DNA from: Hydrogenophaga taeniospiralis CCUG 15921
GTDB lineage: Bacteria > Pseudomonadota > Gammaproteobacteria > Burkholderiales > Burkholderiaceae_C
Length of the DNA stretch: 64,000 nucleotides
Reading direction: 5' to 3'
NCBI RefSeq assembly: GCF_001592305.1
Contig: NZ_BCWR01000018.1
Coordinates: 1 to 64,000 of the forward strand
Shown here one piece after another: positions 30,368 to 39,122 of the stretch. Position 1 is the first letter of the stretch. Every line of letters starts with the position of its first letter. Below the pieces are notes generated by a model. The model was not told the origin of the DNA. It was given only the letters and a program-made list of their open reading frames with translations, and did no database searches. Both the position numbers and the translations under genes were made by a program.

Positions 30368-30419
30368 CTGAATCCCCGCCGGCACCCCATCGCCTCACCC
30401 GGTTTGAAGTACCACACGC

Positions 30420-31031
30420 TCACTTGCGCATCACTTTTTCAGATGGCGTCAGCGCCTCGATATAGGCGGGACGCGAGAAGATGCGTTCGGCGTACTTGAG
30501 CAATGGTGCCGCATTCTTGCTCAGTTCGATGCCGTAAAAATCCAGGCGCCACAACAGCGGCGCTATGGCGACGTCCAGCATGGAGAAGTTGTCTCCCAGC
30601 ATGAACTTGTTCTTGAGGAACACCGGAGCCAGTTGGGTCAGACGGTCGCGGATGTGAGCGCGGGCTTTTTCCAGCGCCTTCTCGTTGCCCTTGGTGCTAC
30701 GCGATTCCAGCATCGAAACATGCGTGAACAACTCCTTCTCGAAGTTCAGCAGGAACAGGCGCACGCGAGCGCGGTCCACCGGGTCGCCCGGCATGAGTTG
30801 GGGATGCGGGAAGCGCTCGTCAATGTACTCGTTGATGATGTTCGATTCGTACAGGATCAAGTCGCGCTCGACCAGGATTGGCACCTGTCCATACGGATTC
30901 ATGACACCGATGTCTTCGGGCTTGTTGTACAGATCCACGTCCCGGATTTCAAAGTCCATGCCCTTCTCGAACAGAACGAAACGGCAGCGGTGGGAATAGG
31001 GGCAGGTGGTGCCCGAGTACAAGACCATCAT
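30420..31031 (-). CDS. sspA: Stringent starvation protein A
   Basis: SspA is a GST-fold protein that binds RNA polymerase and supports stationary-phase and acid-stress gene expression. The 203-residue protein has the thioredoxin-like N-domain (VLYSGTTCPYSHRCRFV) and a helical C-domain. Two consecutive ATG codons open the frame; AAGGAG lies eight bases before the first. It is separated from petC by a strong terminator. A role independent of the bc1 operon is likely, although petABC-sspAB adjacency is conserved in betaproteobacteria. Confidence 0.95.
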   Translation of the reverse strand: MMVLYSGTTCPYSHRCRFVLFEKGMDFEIRDVDLYNKPEDIGVMNPYGQVPILVERDLILYESNIINEYIDERFPHPQLMPGDPVDRARVRLFLLNFEKELFTHVSMLESRSTKGNEKALEKARAHIRDRLTQLAPVFLKNKFMLGDNFSMLDVAIAPLLWRLDFYGIELSKNAAPLLKYAERIFSRPAYIEALTPSEKVMRK

Positions 31032-31049
31032 GAGGGAGTCTCCTTAAAG

Positions 31050-31099
31050 CAAAAAACAGTGGATTGCAAAAACACCATGCCGGTGCCGCAATCCACTGT
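31050..31099 (-). terminator. Rho-independent terminator after petC
   Basis: A perfect 12-bp stem (ACAGTGGATTGC at 31056-31067 and its complement at 31088-31099) encloses a 20-base loop that contains a nested CACC / GGTG hairpin. On the minus strand it runs into TTTTTTG. It closes the petABC operon and ends 19 bases before the sspA start. Confidence 0.88.
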
Positions 31100-31149
31100 G
31101 GGACGGACGGAGTACGCCATCAACGCGGCGCACCTCAACCCGAATCGGA

Positions 31150-31905
31150 TTATTTGACGTCTTTCCAGTAAGACGCGTTCAGGCGCCAAGCGACCAGCGT
31201 AAAGACTGCAAGGAACAGCAGAACCCACACGCCGATGCGCACGCGGCTGTTTTGAGCCGGCTCGCTCATCCACTGAAGATAGGCCACCAGATCACCGACA
31301 TTCTGGTCGTATTCAGCGGCGCTGAGCGTACCTGGTTTGACTTGGTCCCAGCCTTTGAGCAACTCCACTTCGTGTCCGTGGCTGTCCACCTTTTCGTAGA
31401 CGGGTTTGCGCTCACCCTGCAACTGCCACAACGGGTTGGGCATCCCGATGTTCGGGAACACCAAGTTGTTCCAGCCGGTGGGCTTGGTCTCGTCGCGGTA
31501 GTAGCTGCGCAGCAACGTGTAGATATAGTCGGCCCCGGTTCCGGCACTGCTGGAACGCGAGCGCGCGATCACTGTCAAGTCGGGAGGGTTGGCGCCAAAC
31601 CAGGCTTTCGCCTGCCGCGGATCGATCGCCGACTTCATCGTGTCACCAATCTTGTCGGTGGCAAAAGTCAGGTTTTCCGCAATCTGCTTGTCGTTCAACC
31701 CGATGTCCCGCAAGCGGTTGTAGCGCATGAAGGCCGCCGAATGGCAGCTCAGACAGTAGTTGACAAACAGCTTGGCGCCGTTTTGAAGGGCTGCCATGTC
31801 GTTGGTGCGATTGGGCGCCTTGTCCAGCGGGAAACCACCACCAGCGGCCAGAACCGAACCCGACAGGCCCAGGGCCAGCGCAAAGCCCATAAGGATTTTT
31901 TTCAT
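31150..31905 (-). CDS. petC: Cytochrome c1 (bc1 complex)
   Basis: Cytochrome c1 carries electrons from the Rieske protein to soluble cytochrome c. The 251-residue precursor has a signal peptide (MKKILMGFALALGLSGSVLA), the haem motif CLSCH, a later Met-ligand segment (NIGMPNPL) and a single C-terminal membrane anchor (GVWVLLFLAVFTLVAW). The ATG at 31905 fits the signal peptide; an upstream in-frame start lies within petB and is rejected. It is the last gene of petA-petB-petC. Confidence 0.96.
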   Translation of the reverse strand: MKKILMGFALALGLSGSVLAAGGGFPLDKAPNRTNDMAALQNGAKLFVNYCLSCHSAAFMRYNRLRDIGLNDKQIAENLTFATDKIGDTMKSAIDPRQAKAWFGANPPDLTVIARSRSSSAGTGADYIYTLLRSYYRDETKPTGWNNLVFPNIGMPNPLWQLQGERKPVYEKVDSHGHEVELLKGWDQVKPGTLSAAEYDQNVGDLVAYLQWMSEPAQNSRVRIGVWVLLFLAVFTLVAWRLNASYWKDVK

Positions 31906-31937
31906 TTGCTTGACTCTCCGGAATGGCTCGTGTGGGC

Positions 31938-33338
31938 TCAATGGGGGTGGAAGGTGACGCGGCTGGGCACCGGCTTGAATTCGCCCAGGCGACTCCACCA
32001 GGGCATCAGCAGGAAAAAGCCGAAGTAAAACAGCGTGCCCACTTGCGAAACACGTTCACCAACAGGCGAAGGCGGCTGCACCCCTAGATAGCCCAGGATC
32101 AGGAAGTTGATCACGAACACCAGGTAGAGCCACTTGTTCCAGCTCGGGCGGTAGCGAATCGACTTGACGGGGCTGTTGTCCAGCCAGGGCAGGAAGAACA
32201 GGATCACGACGGCGCCACCCATGGCGACCACGCCCCAGAACTTGGCATCGATGGCCATCATCAGGGCCACCAGCACCACAGCCCCCCCCACCACCGCACC
32301 CTTCATGACCATGTTGAGCCGTGCTTTGATCACACCCAGCAGAGCGCCCAGCAACACGCAGGCGATCAAGGCGTACATCATCTCGCTGGTGATGGCGCGC
32401 AGCATGGAATAGAAAGGCGTGAAGTACCAGACCGGCGCAATGTGCAGTGGCGTGACCAGCGGGTCGGCCGGGATGAAGTTGTTGTACTCAAGGAAGTAGC
32501 CACCGAACTCGGGCGCGAAGAACACGATGGCAGAGAACACCATCAGGAACAGCGACACACCGAAGATGTCGTGCACGCTGTAATACGGGTGGAACGGAAT
32601 GCCGTCCAACGGAATGCCCTTGTCGTCCTTGGTTGCCTTGATCTCGACGCCGTCAGGGTTGTTGGAGCCCACTTCATGCAGCGCAATGATGTGCGCCACC
32701 ACGAGGCCAAGCAGGACCAGCGGCACGGCGATCACGTGGAAGCTGAAGAACCGGTTGAGGGTGGCGTCGCCCACCACGAAATCGCCACGGATCAACAAGG
32801 CCAGATCGGGGCCAACAAAGGGAATGGCCGAGAACAGGTTGACGATCACTTGGGCGCCCCAGTAAGACATCTGGCCCCACGGCAGCAGATAGCCCATGAA
32901 AGCTTCGGCCATCAACACCAGGAAGATGGCACAACCGAAGACCCAGACCAGTTCACGCGGCTTGCGGTACGAGCCGTAGATCAGGCCACGGTACATGTGG
33001 AGATACACCACCACGAAGAAGGCAGATGCCCCGGTGGAATGCATGTAGCGAATCAACCAACCCCAAGGCACATCGCGCATGATGTACTCGACCGAAGCAA
33101 AAGCCGTGGTCGCATCGGGCTTGTAATGCATCACGAGGAAGATGCCGGTCACGATCTGAATCACCAGCACCAGCAGTGCCAGCGAACCGAAGATGTACCA
33201 CCAGTTGAAGTTCTTCGGCGCGTAGTACTCGGCCATGTGCTCATTGAAGAGCTTGGAGAGCGGGAACCTGTTGTCAACCCAGTTCAGGGCCTTTTGGCCC
33301 AGGGGAGCGTCGGGGGAGATTTCTTTGAATTCAGCCAT
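31938..33338 (-). CDS. petB: Cytochrome b (bc1 complex)
   Basis: Cytochrome b is the quinol-oxidising membrane subunit of complex III. The 466-residue protein has eight or more hydrophobic helices, the paired haem-ligand His residues (for example in HSTGASAFF and FHVIAVPLVLLG) and the Qo-site PEW motif region, here with APVWYFTPF. Starts and lengths match proteobacterial cytochrome b with a long C-terminal extension. It starts 49 bases after petA and ends 32 bases before petC. Confidence 0.97.
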   Translation of the reverse strand: MAEFKEISPDAPLGQKALNWVDNRFPLSKLFNEHMAEYYAPKNFNWWYIFGSLALLVLVIQIVTGIFLVMHYKPDATTAFASVEYIMRDVPWGWLIRYMHSTGASAFFVVVYLHMYRGLIYGSYRKPRELVWVFGCAIFLVLMAEAFMGYLLPWGQMSYWGAQVIVNLFSAIPFVGPDLALLIRGDFVVGDATLNRFFSFHVIAVPLVLLGLVVAHIIALHEVGSNNPDGVEIKATKDDKGIPLDGIPFHPYYSVHDIFGVSLFLMVFSAIVFFAPEFGGYFLEYNNFIPADPLVTPLHIAPVWYFTPFYSMLRAITSEMMYALIACVLLGALLGVIKARLNMVMKGAVVGGAVVLVALMMAIDAKFWGVVAMGGAVVILFFLPWLDNSPVKSIRYRPSWNKWLYLVFVINFLILGYLGVQPPSPVGERVSQVGTLFYFGFFLLMPWWSRLGEFKPVPSRVTFHPH

Positions 33339-33387
33339 GGAATGCCTCTGTGGTCAGTAGACTGCGTGCACTGCGCGGTGCAGCGGG

Positions 33388-33996
33388 TCAGGCTTTTTTC
33401 TCTTCACCGACCAGCAGGGTGGTGTCGGACAGGTAGTAGTGCGGAGGAACTTCAAGGTTGTCCGGCGCCGGCTTGTTCTTGAAGACACGCCCGGCCACGT
33501 CGAACGTGGAGCCGTGGCAAGCGCAGAGGAAGCCGCCCTGCCAGTCATCGGGCAGCGAAGGCTGAGGACCGGGCGTGAACTTGTCACCAGGGGAACAGCC
33601 CAGATGGGTGCATATACCCACGGCAACCAGCACTTCAGGCTTGATGGAGCGATGGCGGTTTTTTGCGTATTCGGGCGTGGGGTAGGTCTTGCGATCCGAG
33701 TTCGGATCCGCCAACTGATCTTCCTGCTTTTCCAGCGCCGCCAACTGCTCGGGGGTACGCCGCATGATCCACACCGGCTTGCCGCGCCACTCAACCACCC
33801 GCTTCTCGCCAGGCTGCAGTGTGGAAATATCCACCTCGATCGCGGCGCCGGCGGCCTTGGCCCGCTCGGATGGTTGAAAACTGCTCACGAAAGGAACTGC
33901 GACCGCAGCTGCACCCACGCCACCCATGGCGCAGGATGTGATCAGCCAGGTTCGGCGGCTGCTATCGACGGTCGCATCGACGGTTGCTTCACTCAT
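33388..33996 (-). CDS. petA: Rieske iron-sulfur protein (bc1 complex)
   Basis: The Rieske subunit takes the first electron from quinol. The 202-residue protein has an N-terminal twin-arginine-like SRRTWL before a hydrophobic anchor. The two cluster-binding boxes are CTHLGC and CACHGS, holding the 2Fe-2S cluster through two Cys and two His. It opens the petABC operon. A -10-like TACAAT and a palindrome lie about 50-80 bases upstream. Confidence 0.97.
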   Translation of the reverse strand: MSEATVDATVDSSRRTWLITSCAMGGVGAAAVAVPFVSSFQPSERAKAAGAAIEVDISTLQPGEKRVVEWRGKPVWIMRRTPEQLAALEKQEDQLADPNSDRKTYPTPEYAKNRHRSIKPEVLVAVGICTHLGCSPGDKFTPGPQPSLPDDWQGGFLCACHGSTFDVAGRVFKNKPAPDNLEVPPHYYLSDTTLLVGEEKKA

Positions 33997-34042
33997 GGGG
34001 ATCTTTCAATCAGTTTCGAGGGGACACTAGGGACAACCCGGC

Positions 34043-34078
34043 ATTGTACTGGAGCTCATCAGGCCCACTTTGGCCTGA
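34043..34078 (-). promoter_or_regulatory. Candidate petA promoter with a palindrome over the -35
   Basis: On the minus strand a good -10 TACAAT lies at 34043-34048. The -35 position 17 bases away (34066-34071) has no consensus and is exactly the 6-base centre of a perfect palindrome, TCAGGCC-CACTTT-GGCCTGA (34059-34078, 7-bp arms). A regulator binding site over the -35 is a plausible reading. Confidence 0.45.
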
Positions 34079-34124
34079 CATCGTGGTTGACTGGGCATTT
34101 TCACAAGCGATGCTGTGTCCGCAT

Positions 34125-34154
34125 TTGACTTTCGCCAGCCGGCCGAAATACTTT
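34125..34154 (+). promoter_or_regulatory. Candidate mscL promoter
   Basis: TTGACT (34125-34130) and TACTTT (34149-34154) are 18 bases apart in the petA-mscL divergent region. The leader before the mscL ATG would be about 95 bases. The match is moderate. Confidence 0.3.
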
Positions 34155-34254
34155 GCTTGCGTGCATGAGAATCGCTGCTGGCAGCGGAGATGCAAGTCTT
34201 TGCACCTCAAGCCAGCTTCAAGAGAACCAACCCAATCCGATCTGGAGGTCCCGC

Positions 34255-34683
34255 ATGGGCATGATGCAAGAGTTCAGAGAGTTTGCCGTCAAAGGCAACG
34301 TGATCGACCTGGCGGTCGGTGTGATCATCGGCGGCGCCTTCGGAAAGATTGTGGGATCACTGGTCGATGACGTGATCATGCCCGTCGTGGGATCGATCGT
34401 CGGCAGCCTCGATTTTTCCAACCTGTATCTACCTCTCGGCAAAATCCCCGAGGGCACAGCCCCCACACTGGCAGCCATGAAGGCCGCAGGCGTCCCCACG
34501 CTGGCCTATGGCAGCTTTATCAGCGTTGCGATCAACTTCCTCATCCTGGCGTTCATCATTTTCATCATGGTCAAACAGATCAATCGCCTGAAGAGGGCCG
34601 AGGTGTCGGCACCAGCGGCCCCCGCGGCGCCGTCCGAAGATGTGTTGCTGCTGCGTGAGATCCGCGACAGCCTGAAGAAGTAG
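34255..34683 (+). CDS. mscL: Large-conductance mechanosensitive channel MscL
   Basis: MscL opens a wide pore under membrane tension during osmotic downshock. The 142-residue protein has the N-terminal amphipathic segment ([30 protein letters not shown]), TM1, a periplasmic loop, TM2 (about 82-103) and a cytoplasmic helix bundle at the C-terminus. The ATG at 34255 follows a TGGAGG ribosome-binding site; upstream in-frame ATGs are rejected. It is a single-gene unit divergent from petABC. Confidence 0.97.
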   Translation: MGMMQEFREFAVKGNVIDLAVGVIIGGAFGKIVGSLVDDVIMPVVGSIVGSLDFSNLYLPLGKIPEGTAPTLAAMKAAGVPTLAYGSFISVAINFLILAFIIFIMVKQINRLKRAEVSAPAAPAAPSEDVLLLREIRDSLKK

Positions 34684-34747
34684 CCTCTCGCGCCACATCG
34701 TTTCCTGCGGATCGGGCGGCCCACGAAAGGCGGACTGAACGCGGTGT

Positions 34748-35821
34748 TCAGTTCTGCGTGGCCAACAGCGCAGCGTCGATGGCGGCCAGCAGACTCGCTG
34801 CGCTGGCACGGCCCGTGCCGGCCAGATCGAACGCCGTGCCGTGATCGGGACTGGTGCGCACGAAAGGCAGCCCCAGCGTGGTGTTCACGCCATGTTCCAG
34901 GCCCAGCAGCTTGACGGGGATCAGGCCCTGGTCGTGGTACATCGCCAGCACCACATCGAATGCGCCCTGGCGTGCGCGCATGAAAACCGTGTCGGGCGCA
35001 TGTGGACCACTCGCATCGATGCCCTCTTCCCGCGCCTGGCGCACCGCTGGCTCGATCACCTCGATTTCCTCAAGGCCAAACAGACCGCCCTCCCCGGCAT
35101 GCGGGTTCAGTCCCGCGACGGCGATGCGCGGATGGGGCCAGCCCACCGAACCGAAATGGCGGTGAGTGATTCGAAGCGTCTGCAAGACCTGATCCAGCGT
35201 CACGGCCTGCAACGCCTGCCGCAACGACACGTGGATGCTGACCAGGACCGTGCGCAAGCCCGGACAACTCAACATCATGCGGACAGGAAGCTCCTTCACA
35301 TCCAGCCCGTGGTGCTCTGCCGCCAAAGCCTGCAGCATCTCGGTGTGCCCGGGATGCGTCACGCCGGCCGCGGCCAGCGCCTCCTTGTGAATCGGTGCTG
35401 TCACCAGAGCGCGGGCCCGACCATCCAAAGCTGCCTGCGCGCCATAGCGAATGCAATCGGCCGCTGCCCGCCCGGCGGCAGCACTGACATGCCCGAGTGG
35501 TACCGGTTGTGGCAGTTCGCAGGCCTGCACCACGGCCAGGCAACCCGGCGGCACCTGGCCAAAGTCAGACACCTCGGCAAGTTGCGCCAGCATCAGACCA
35601 TCCGCAGCCAATCCCGAATCCGCTTGCACCACCCGAGCGGCACGCCGGAGCGTCGCAACATCCCCCGCCACCACCACCCGTCGCAGCAACTCCGGGCGCT
35701 CGTGAAAGGCCTTGACGACGATTTCCGGACCGATGCCCGCGGGATCTCCCATGGTCAGAATCACCGGCGACTCGGTGGTGGCCGATCCGTCAATGGTGGG
35801 CGATGCTGGGACTGTTCTCAT
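34748..35821 (-). CDS. pdxA: 4-hydroxythreonine-4-phosphate dehydrogenase PdxA
   Basis: PdxA oxidises 4-phosphohydroxy-L-threonine in pyridoxal-phosphate synthesis. The 357-residue protein begins with a short variable leader and then LTMGDPAGIGPEI. It also has TAPIHKEAL, the metal-binding His clusters (HPGHTEM, NPHAGEGG) and the MYHDQGLIPVK motif. It lies 8 bases downstream of the Nif3-family gene. Confidence 0.95.
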   Translation of the reverse strand: MRTVPASPTIDGSATTESPVILTMGDPAGIGPEIVVKAFHERPELLRRVVVAGDVATLRRAARVVQADSGLAADGLMLAQLAEVSDFGQVPPGCLAVVQACELPQPVPLGHVSAAAGRAAADCIRYGAQAALDGRARALVTAPIHKEALAAAGVTHPGHTEMLQALAAEHHGLDVKELPVRMMLSCPGLRTVLVSIHVSLRQALQAVTLDQVLQTLRITHRHFGSVGWPHPRIAVAGLNPHAGEGGLFGLEEIEVIEPAVRQAREEGIDASGPHAPDTVFMRARQGAFDVVLAMYHDQGLIPVKLLGLEHGVNTTLGLPFVRTSPDHGTAFDLAGTGRASAASLLAAIDAALLATQN

Positions 35822-35829
35822 CGGATCGT

Positions 35830-36639
35830 TCAGGCAGGATTGTCAATGTCAATGAACTCATGCACCAAGCCCAGTTGGGCTGCCACGTGGGCACCCACTG
35901 CCGGCGCCCCATAGCGCTCGGAAGCGTGGTGTCCGCAGGCAATGTAGGCCACGCCGCATTCGCGGGCATAGTGCGCCTGGGGTTCGGATATCTCACCAGT
36001 GATGAACACGTCGGCGCCGGCCGCGATGGCCGCCTCGAAGTAGCCCTGTGCACCGCCCGTACACAAGGCCACGTGTTCGATGGGTCGGTCAGGTTCGGCC
36101 ACCAGCGTCACTGGCCGGCCGAGCACTTTGCCGATGTGGGTTGCCAAGGTGCTCGCCGAGGGTGCGGACCACCTTCCGATGAAGCCCAACGACTGCTCGC
36201 CGAAACGACCACGCTCCCCATCGTACAAGCCGATCCCCAGTTGCCGGGCCAGTTGCGCGTTGTTGCCCAACTCCGCATGACCGTCCAGAGGCAGGTGATA
36301 GGCATACAGATTGATCTCGTTGGCCAGCAGGCGCGACAGACGCTGCTTCATCCAGCCCGTAACCCGCCCATCCTGCCCGCGCCAGAACAAGCCATGATGC
36401 ACGAGGATGGCATCGGCTCCGGAACCCACGGCCGCATCGATCAGCGCCCGGCTGGCCGTCACGCCGGTGACCAGCTTTCGAATATGAGCACGCCCCTCCA
36501 CCTGCAGTCCATTGGGACCGTAGTCGCGAAACAGCGTCGGTTGCAGCAGGGCGTCCAAGGCACCGAGCAACATCTCTCGCGAGACGGCGGGTGCTTGCGG
36601 GAAGTTTTTTGTAGAGTCAGGGGGCACGGAAGGGCTCAT
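35830..36639 (-). CDS. Nif3-like dinuclear metal-centre protein
   Basis: This 269-residue protein belongs to the Nif3/YbgI family, which forms hexameric rings with a two-metal site; activities in the literature are tentative, and E. coli YbgI has no settled role. Metal-ligand blocks are visible in LVHHGLFW and in the C-terminal GHHASE segment with an ADVFITGEI motif. No ribosome-binding site precedes the ATG. It precedes pdxA on the minus strand and may be co-transcribed with it. Confidence 0.9.
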   Translation of the reverse strand: MSPSVPPDSTKNFPQAPAVSREMLLGALDALLQPTLFRDYGPNGLQVEGRAHIRKLVTGVTASRALIDAAVGSGADAILVHHGLFWRGQDGRVTGWMKQRLSRLLANEINLYAYHLPLDGHAELGNNAQLARQLGIGLYDGERGRFGEQSLGFIGRWSAPSASTLATHIGKVLGRPVTLVAEPDRPIEHVALCTGGAQGYFEAAIAAGADVFITGEISEPQAHYARECGVAYIACGHHASERYGAPAVGAHVAAQLGLVHEFIDIDNPA

Positions 36640-36759
36640 GGGGCAAAGGAACAGGCATCGGGGTGCGAACCAGATCGGACCCGCAAGCCCGGGGTACGGC
36701 TGGCAAGCAACCTATTCTGACACCCGCCCTATCTTGCCACCTCCAGGAACCGCGCACTA

Positions 36760-36779
36760 CCGGCGGTGGCCTCCGCCGG
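36760..36779 (-). other. Stem-loop after the DUF3149 gene
   Basis: A perfect 7-bp GC-rich stem (CCGGCGG / CCGCCGG, loop TGGCCT) lies about 20 bases after the DUF3149 stop. It has no U-tract on the minus strand. It may terminate inefficiently or protect the microprotein mRNA. Confidence 0.45.
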
Positions 36780-36800
36780 CGTCTGGAGTTCCGCGCTCCC

Positions 36801-36941
36801 TCAGTGCTGAGCGCGTTCGCCTTCGTCCATCTTGCGCATGAAAAACCGGTAAAACCAGATCGCCATACAAATCATGAAGACAATGCCGGCAATGCTGAAC
36901 AAACCGTAATCGGTTGAGAACAAGTCCACCAAGGCTTTCAT
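36801..36941 (-). CDS. DUF3149-like small membrane protein (46 aa)
   Basis: This short gene encodes 46 residues: MKALVDLFSTDYG, then a hydrophobic helix (about 14-34), then a basic-acidic tail ending GERAQH. It matches my recollection of the DUF3149 family of short betaproteobacterial single-helix proteins with no assigned function. A ribosome-binding site GGAG lies six bases before the ATG. It stands between the Nif3-family gene and a DegS-like gene. An FNR-type dyad and a -10 box lie upstream at class II spacing. By analogy with CydX and CcoS it could be an accessory to a respiratory enzyme, but no partner is encoded beside it. Confidence 0.8.
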   Translation of the reverse strand: MKALVDLFSTDYGLFSIAGIVFMICMAIWFYRFFMRKMDEGERAQH

Positions 36942-36973
36942 CGCTCACTCCGTTTCTTCGTTTAGAGGCGCTC

Positions 36974-37015
36974 ATTGCACTGCGGTTACATGGCCGGTGC
37001 ATTGACCTGCGTCAA
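36974..37015 (-). promoter_or_regulatory. FNR/DNR-type box and promoter for the DUF3149 gene
   Basis: The dyad TTGACCTGCGTCAA (37002-37015; a 6-bp ATTGAC / GTCAAT palindrome with the flanking bases) fits the FNR superfamily pattern TTGA-N6-TCAA. On the minus strand a -10-like TGCAAT lies at 36974-36979. With a start near 36967 the dyad is centred at -41.5, the class II activator position. The leader would be about 26 bases including GGAG. Confidence 0.55.
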
Positions 37016-37123
37016 TTCACTTGAACTCCGCAAACCCACAGGCATATGCGGGACAATGGCGGAGAATCTTCCGCAGAGCGCCCGACCTCCCGGGTGCGCA
37101 AGTGCACTCTACTTCTACCCGAC

Positions 37124-38281
37124 ATGAAACGACTCTGGCTGGTTTTTGCCCAATCCGTGACCGTGCTGCTGGCCGCCTATTTCGTGATCGCCACGCTCAA
37201 GCCCGACTGGCTGGACCGGCGCCCGATCACCGCTTCGGTGGTGCCCGTGCTGGAGTCCTCCACCCCTGCCGTGGCCAACGAAAACATCGCAACGAATGGG
37301 TTCAGAGCGGCCGCGCGCGCGGCTTCGCCAGCGGTGGTCAGCATCAACACCAGCAAAGCGCCTGAAAACAACCCGCAGGCTGCCGACCCCTGGTTCCGTT
37401 TTTTCTTTGGTGACCAGAATCCGTCACAACCCCAGGCAGGGCTGGGCTCAGGGGTGATCGTCAGCCCTGCCGGCTACATCCTGACCAACAACCACGTGAT
37501 CGAGGAAGCCGATGAGATCGAGGTGATTCTCAACGATGGTCGCAAGAGCGCTGCGCAGGTGATCGGCACCGATCCAGAAACCGATCTGGCCATTCTCAAG
37601 GTGGACCTGAAAGACCTGCCCGTCATCACGCTGGGCAATTCGGACGCTTTGTTCATTGGCGATCAGGTGCTGGCCATCGGCAACCCCTTTGGCGTAGGCC
37701 AGACAGTCACCAGCGGCATCGTCAGCGCGCTGGGACGTACTCAGTTGGGCATCAACACCTTCGAGAACTTCATCCAGACCGACGCAGCCATCAACCCTGG
37801 CAATTCGGGTGGGGCGCTGGTGGACGTGAATGGCCATCTGATGGGCATCAACACCGCGATTTACTCGCGGTCGGGGGGCTCCATGGGCATCGGGTTCGCA
37901 ATCCCCACCTCCACCGCGCGCAGCGTGCTGGACGCCATCGTGAAGGATGGTCAGGTCACTCGCGGCTGGATCGGTGTGGAACCCCAGGACCTCACTCCCG
38001 AACTGGCCGAAAGCTTTGGCATCGAGTCGGGCGTTGGCGTCATCATCACCGGCGTGCTGCAAAACGGCCCGGCCGCCCAAGCTGGCATTCGCCCGGGCGA
38101 TGTGATCACCAGTGTGGCCGGGCGCAGTGTCGCAAATGTGGCCCAGCTGCTGTCCGCCGTGGCCGCCTTGACACCGGGACAAGCCGCGACACTGGACGTC
38201 GTGCGCAAAGACGGCAAGATTCGGATCGACGTGACACCGGGCAGGCGGACGCAACAACCCAGGCTGCAGGAGCAGCGCTGA
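37124..38281 (+). CDS. DegS-like trypsin-type serine protease with one PDZ domain
   Basis: This 385-residue protein has an N-terminal membrane anchor (about 5-22), a trypsin-like domain with an intact triad (H124 in NNHVIEEA, D154 in TDLAI, S228 in GNSGG) and one C-terminal PDZ domain (about 285-375). One PDZ and a membrane anchor fit DegS-type sensors of envelope stress rather than DegP. The ATG at 37124 fits the anchor; an upstream in-frame ATG at 37046 gives a charged non-conserved leader. The regulated target (an anti-sigma factor such as RseA) is not in the window. Confidence 0.9.
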   Translation: MKRLWLVFAQSVTVLLAAYFVIATLKPDWLDRRPITASVVPVLESSTPAVANENIATNGFRAAARAASPAVVSINTSKAPENNPQAADPWFRFFFGDQNPSQPQAGLGSGVIVSPAGYILTNNHVIEEADEIEVILNDGRKSAAQVIGTDPETDLAILKVDLKDLPVITLGNSDALFIGDQVLAIGNPFGVGQTVTSGIVSALGRTQLGINTFENFIQTDAAINPGNSGGALVDVNGHLMGINTAIYSRSGGSMGIGFAIPTSTARSVLDAIVKDGQVTRGWIGVEPQDLTPELAESFGIESGVGVIITGVLQNGPAAQAGIRPGDVITSVAGRSVANVAQLLSAVAALTPGQAATLDVVRKDGKIRIDVTPGRRTQQPRLQEQR

Positions 38282-38330
38282 AGTTCATTCGCGCAGCACG
38301 AGCGGCCACTCACGCATCGCGTGCGTCCGC

Positions 38331-39122
38331 TTATTTGGCGGCGTCTTCGGCGGCTTGTTCAGGAGCGGCCGTGCTTTTGATGAACCACTGCGCGCCCCAT
38401 ATACCCAGCTCGTAAAGCAGACACATGGGGACGGCCAAGGCGAGTTGAGAAATCACATCGGGGGGGGTGACCACGGCCGCGATGATGAAGGCCACGACGA
38501 TGAAATAGCCCCGGAACTCCTTGAGCTGCTTCACCGAGACCATGTTCATCTTGACCAGCAACACCACCACGATCGGCACCTGGAACGCCAGACCAAACGC
38601 CAGGTAAAGCGAAAGAATCGCTTCCACGTACGAGGCAATGTCGGGTGTCGCGGCCACGCTGGCTGGCGTGAACTGCTGGATGAAGCCGAACATCTTGTCG
38701 AGCACGAAGAACTGCACGAACGCTATGCCGACATAGGCCAGCAAGCTGCCCAGAACGATCAGCGGCACGGCAAAGCGTTTCTCATGGCTGTACAGACCGG
38801 GTGCCACAAATGCCCAGACCTGGTACATCCACCATGGCAGCGACAACAGCAGGGCGGCCATCGCCAACACCTTGATGGGCACGAAAAACGGGGAGAAAAC
38901 GCCCACCGCGATCAGCTTGGCATCAGGCGGCATGTGCGCCCGGATGGGCACCGCGATCAGATCGATCAGGCCGCTGGGGCCTGGCCAGATGGCCAGCAAG
39001 GCCATGCAAATACCCAGACCCACAATGCCGTAGAGCAGGCGATCTCGCAACTCCATGAGATGCTGGACAAACGGCTGCTCGGTACCGGCGAGTTCGTCGG
39101 TGGAATCTTTGGGATCGGACAT
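38331..39122 (-). CDS. tatC: Sec-independent translocase subunit TatC
   Basis: TatC recognises twin-arginine signal peptides and forms the receptor with TatB. The 263-residue protein has six hydrophobic helices, the conserved N-terminal HLMELRDRLL segment and the FxPF and SLP motifs after TM1. The ATG at 39122 overlaps the tatB stop (TGATG). A C-terminal Ala/Glu-rich tail of about 12 residues is not conserved. It closes the tatABC operon. Confidence 0.97.
   Translation of the reverse strand: MSDPKDSTDELAGTEQPFVQHLMELRDRLLYGIVGLGICMALLAIWPGPSGLIDLIAVPIRAHMPPDAKLIAVGVFSPFFVPIKVLAMAALLLSLPWWMYQVWAFVAPGLYSHEKRFAVPLIVLGSLLAYVGIAFVQFFVLDKMFGFIQQFTPASVAATPDIASYVEAILSLYLAFGLAFQVPIVVVLLVKMNMVSVKQLKEFRGYFIVVAFIIAAVVTPPDVISQLALAVPMCLLYELGIWGAQWFIKSTAAPEQAAEDAAK

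Noticed and set aside
37002..37050. FNR-type dyad as an activator site for the DegS-like gene
   Set aside because: The plus-strand -10 candidates lie at the wrong distance (box centred near -48 or further), whereas the minus-strand spacing is exact.
38312..38324. CACGC-ATC-GCGTG hairpin between the DegS-like gene and tatC as a terminator
   Set aside because: Only 5 bp and followed by a weak T run; too weak to call.
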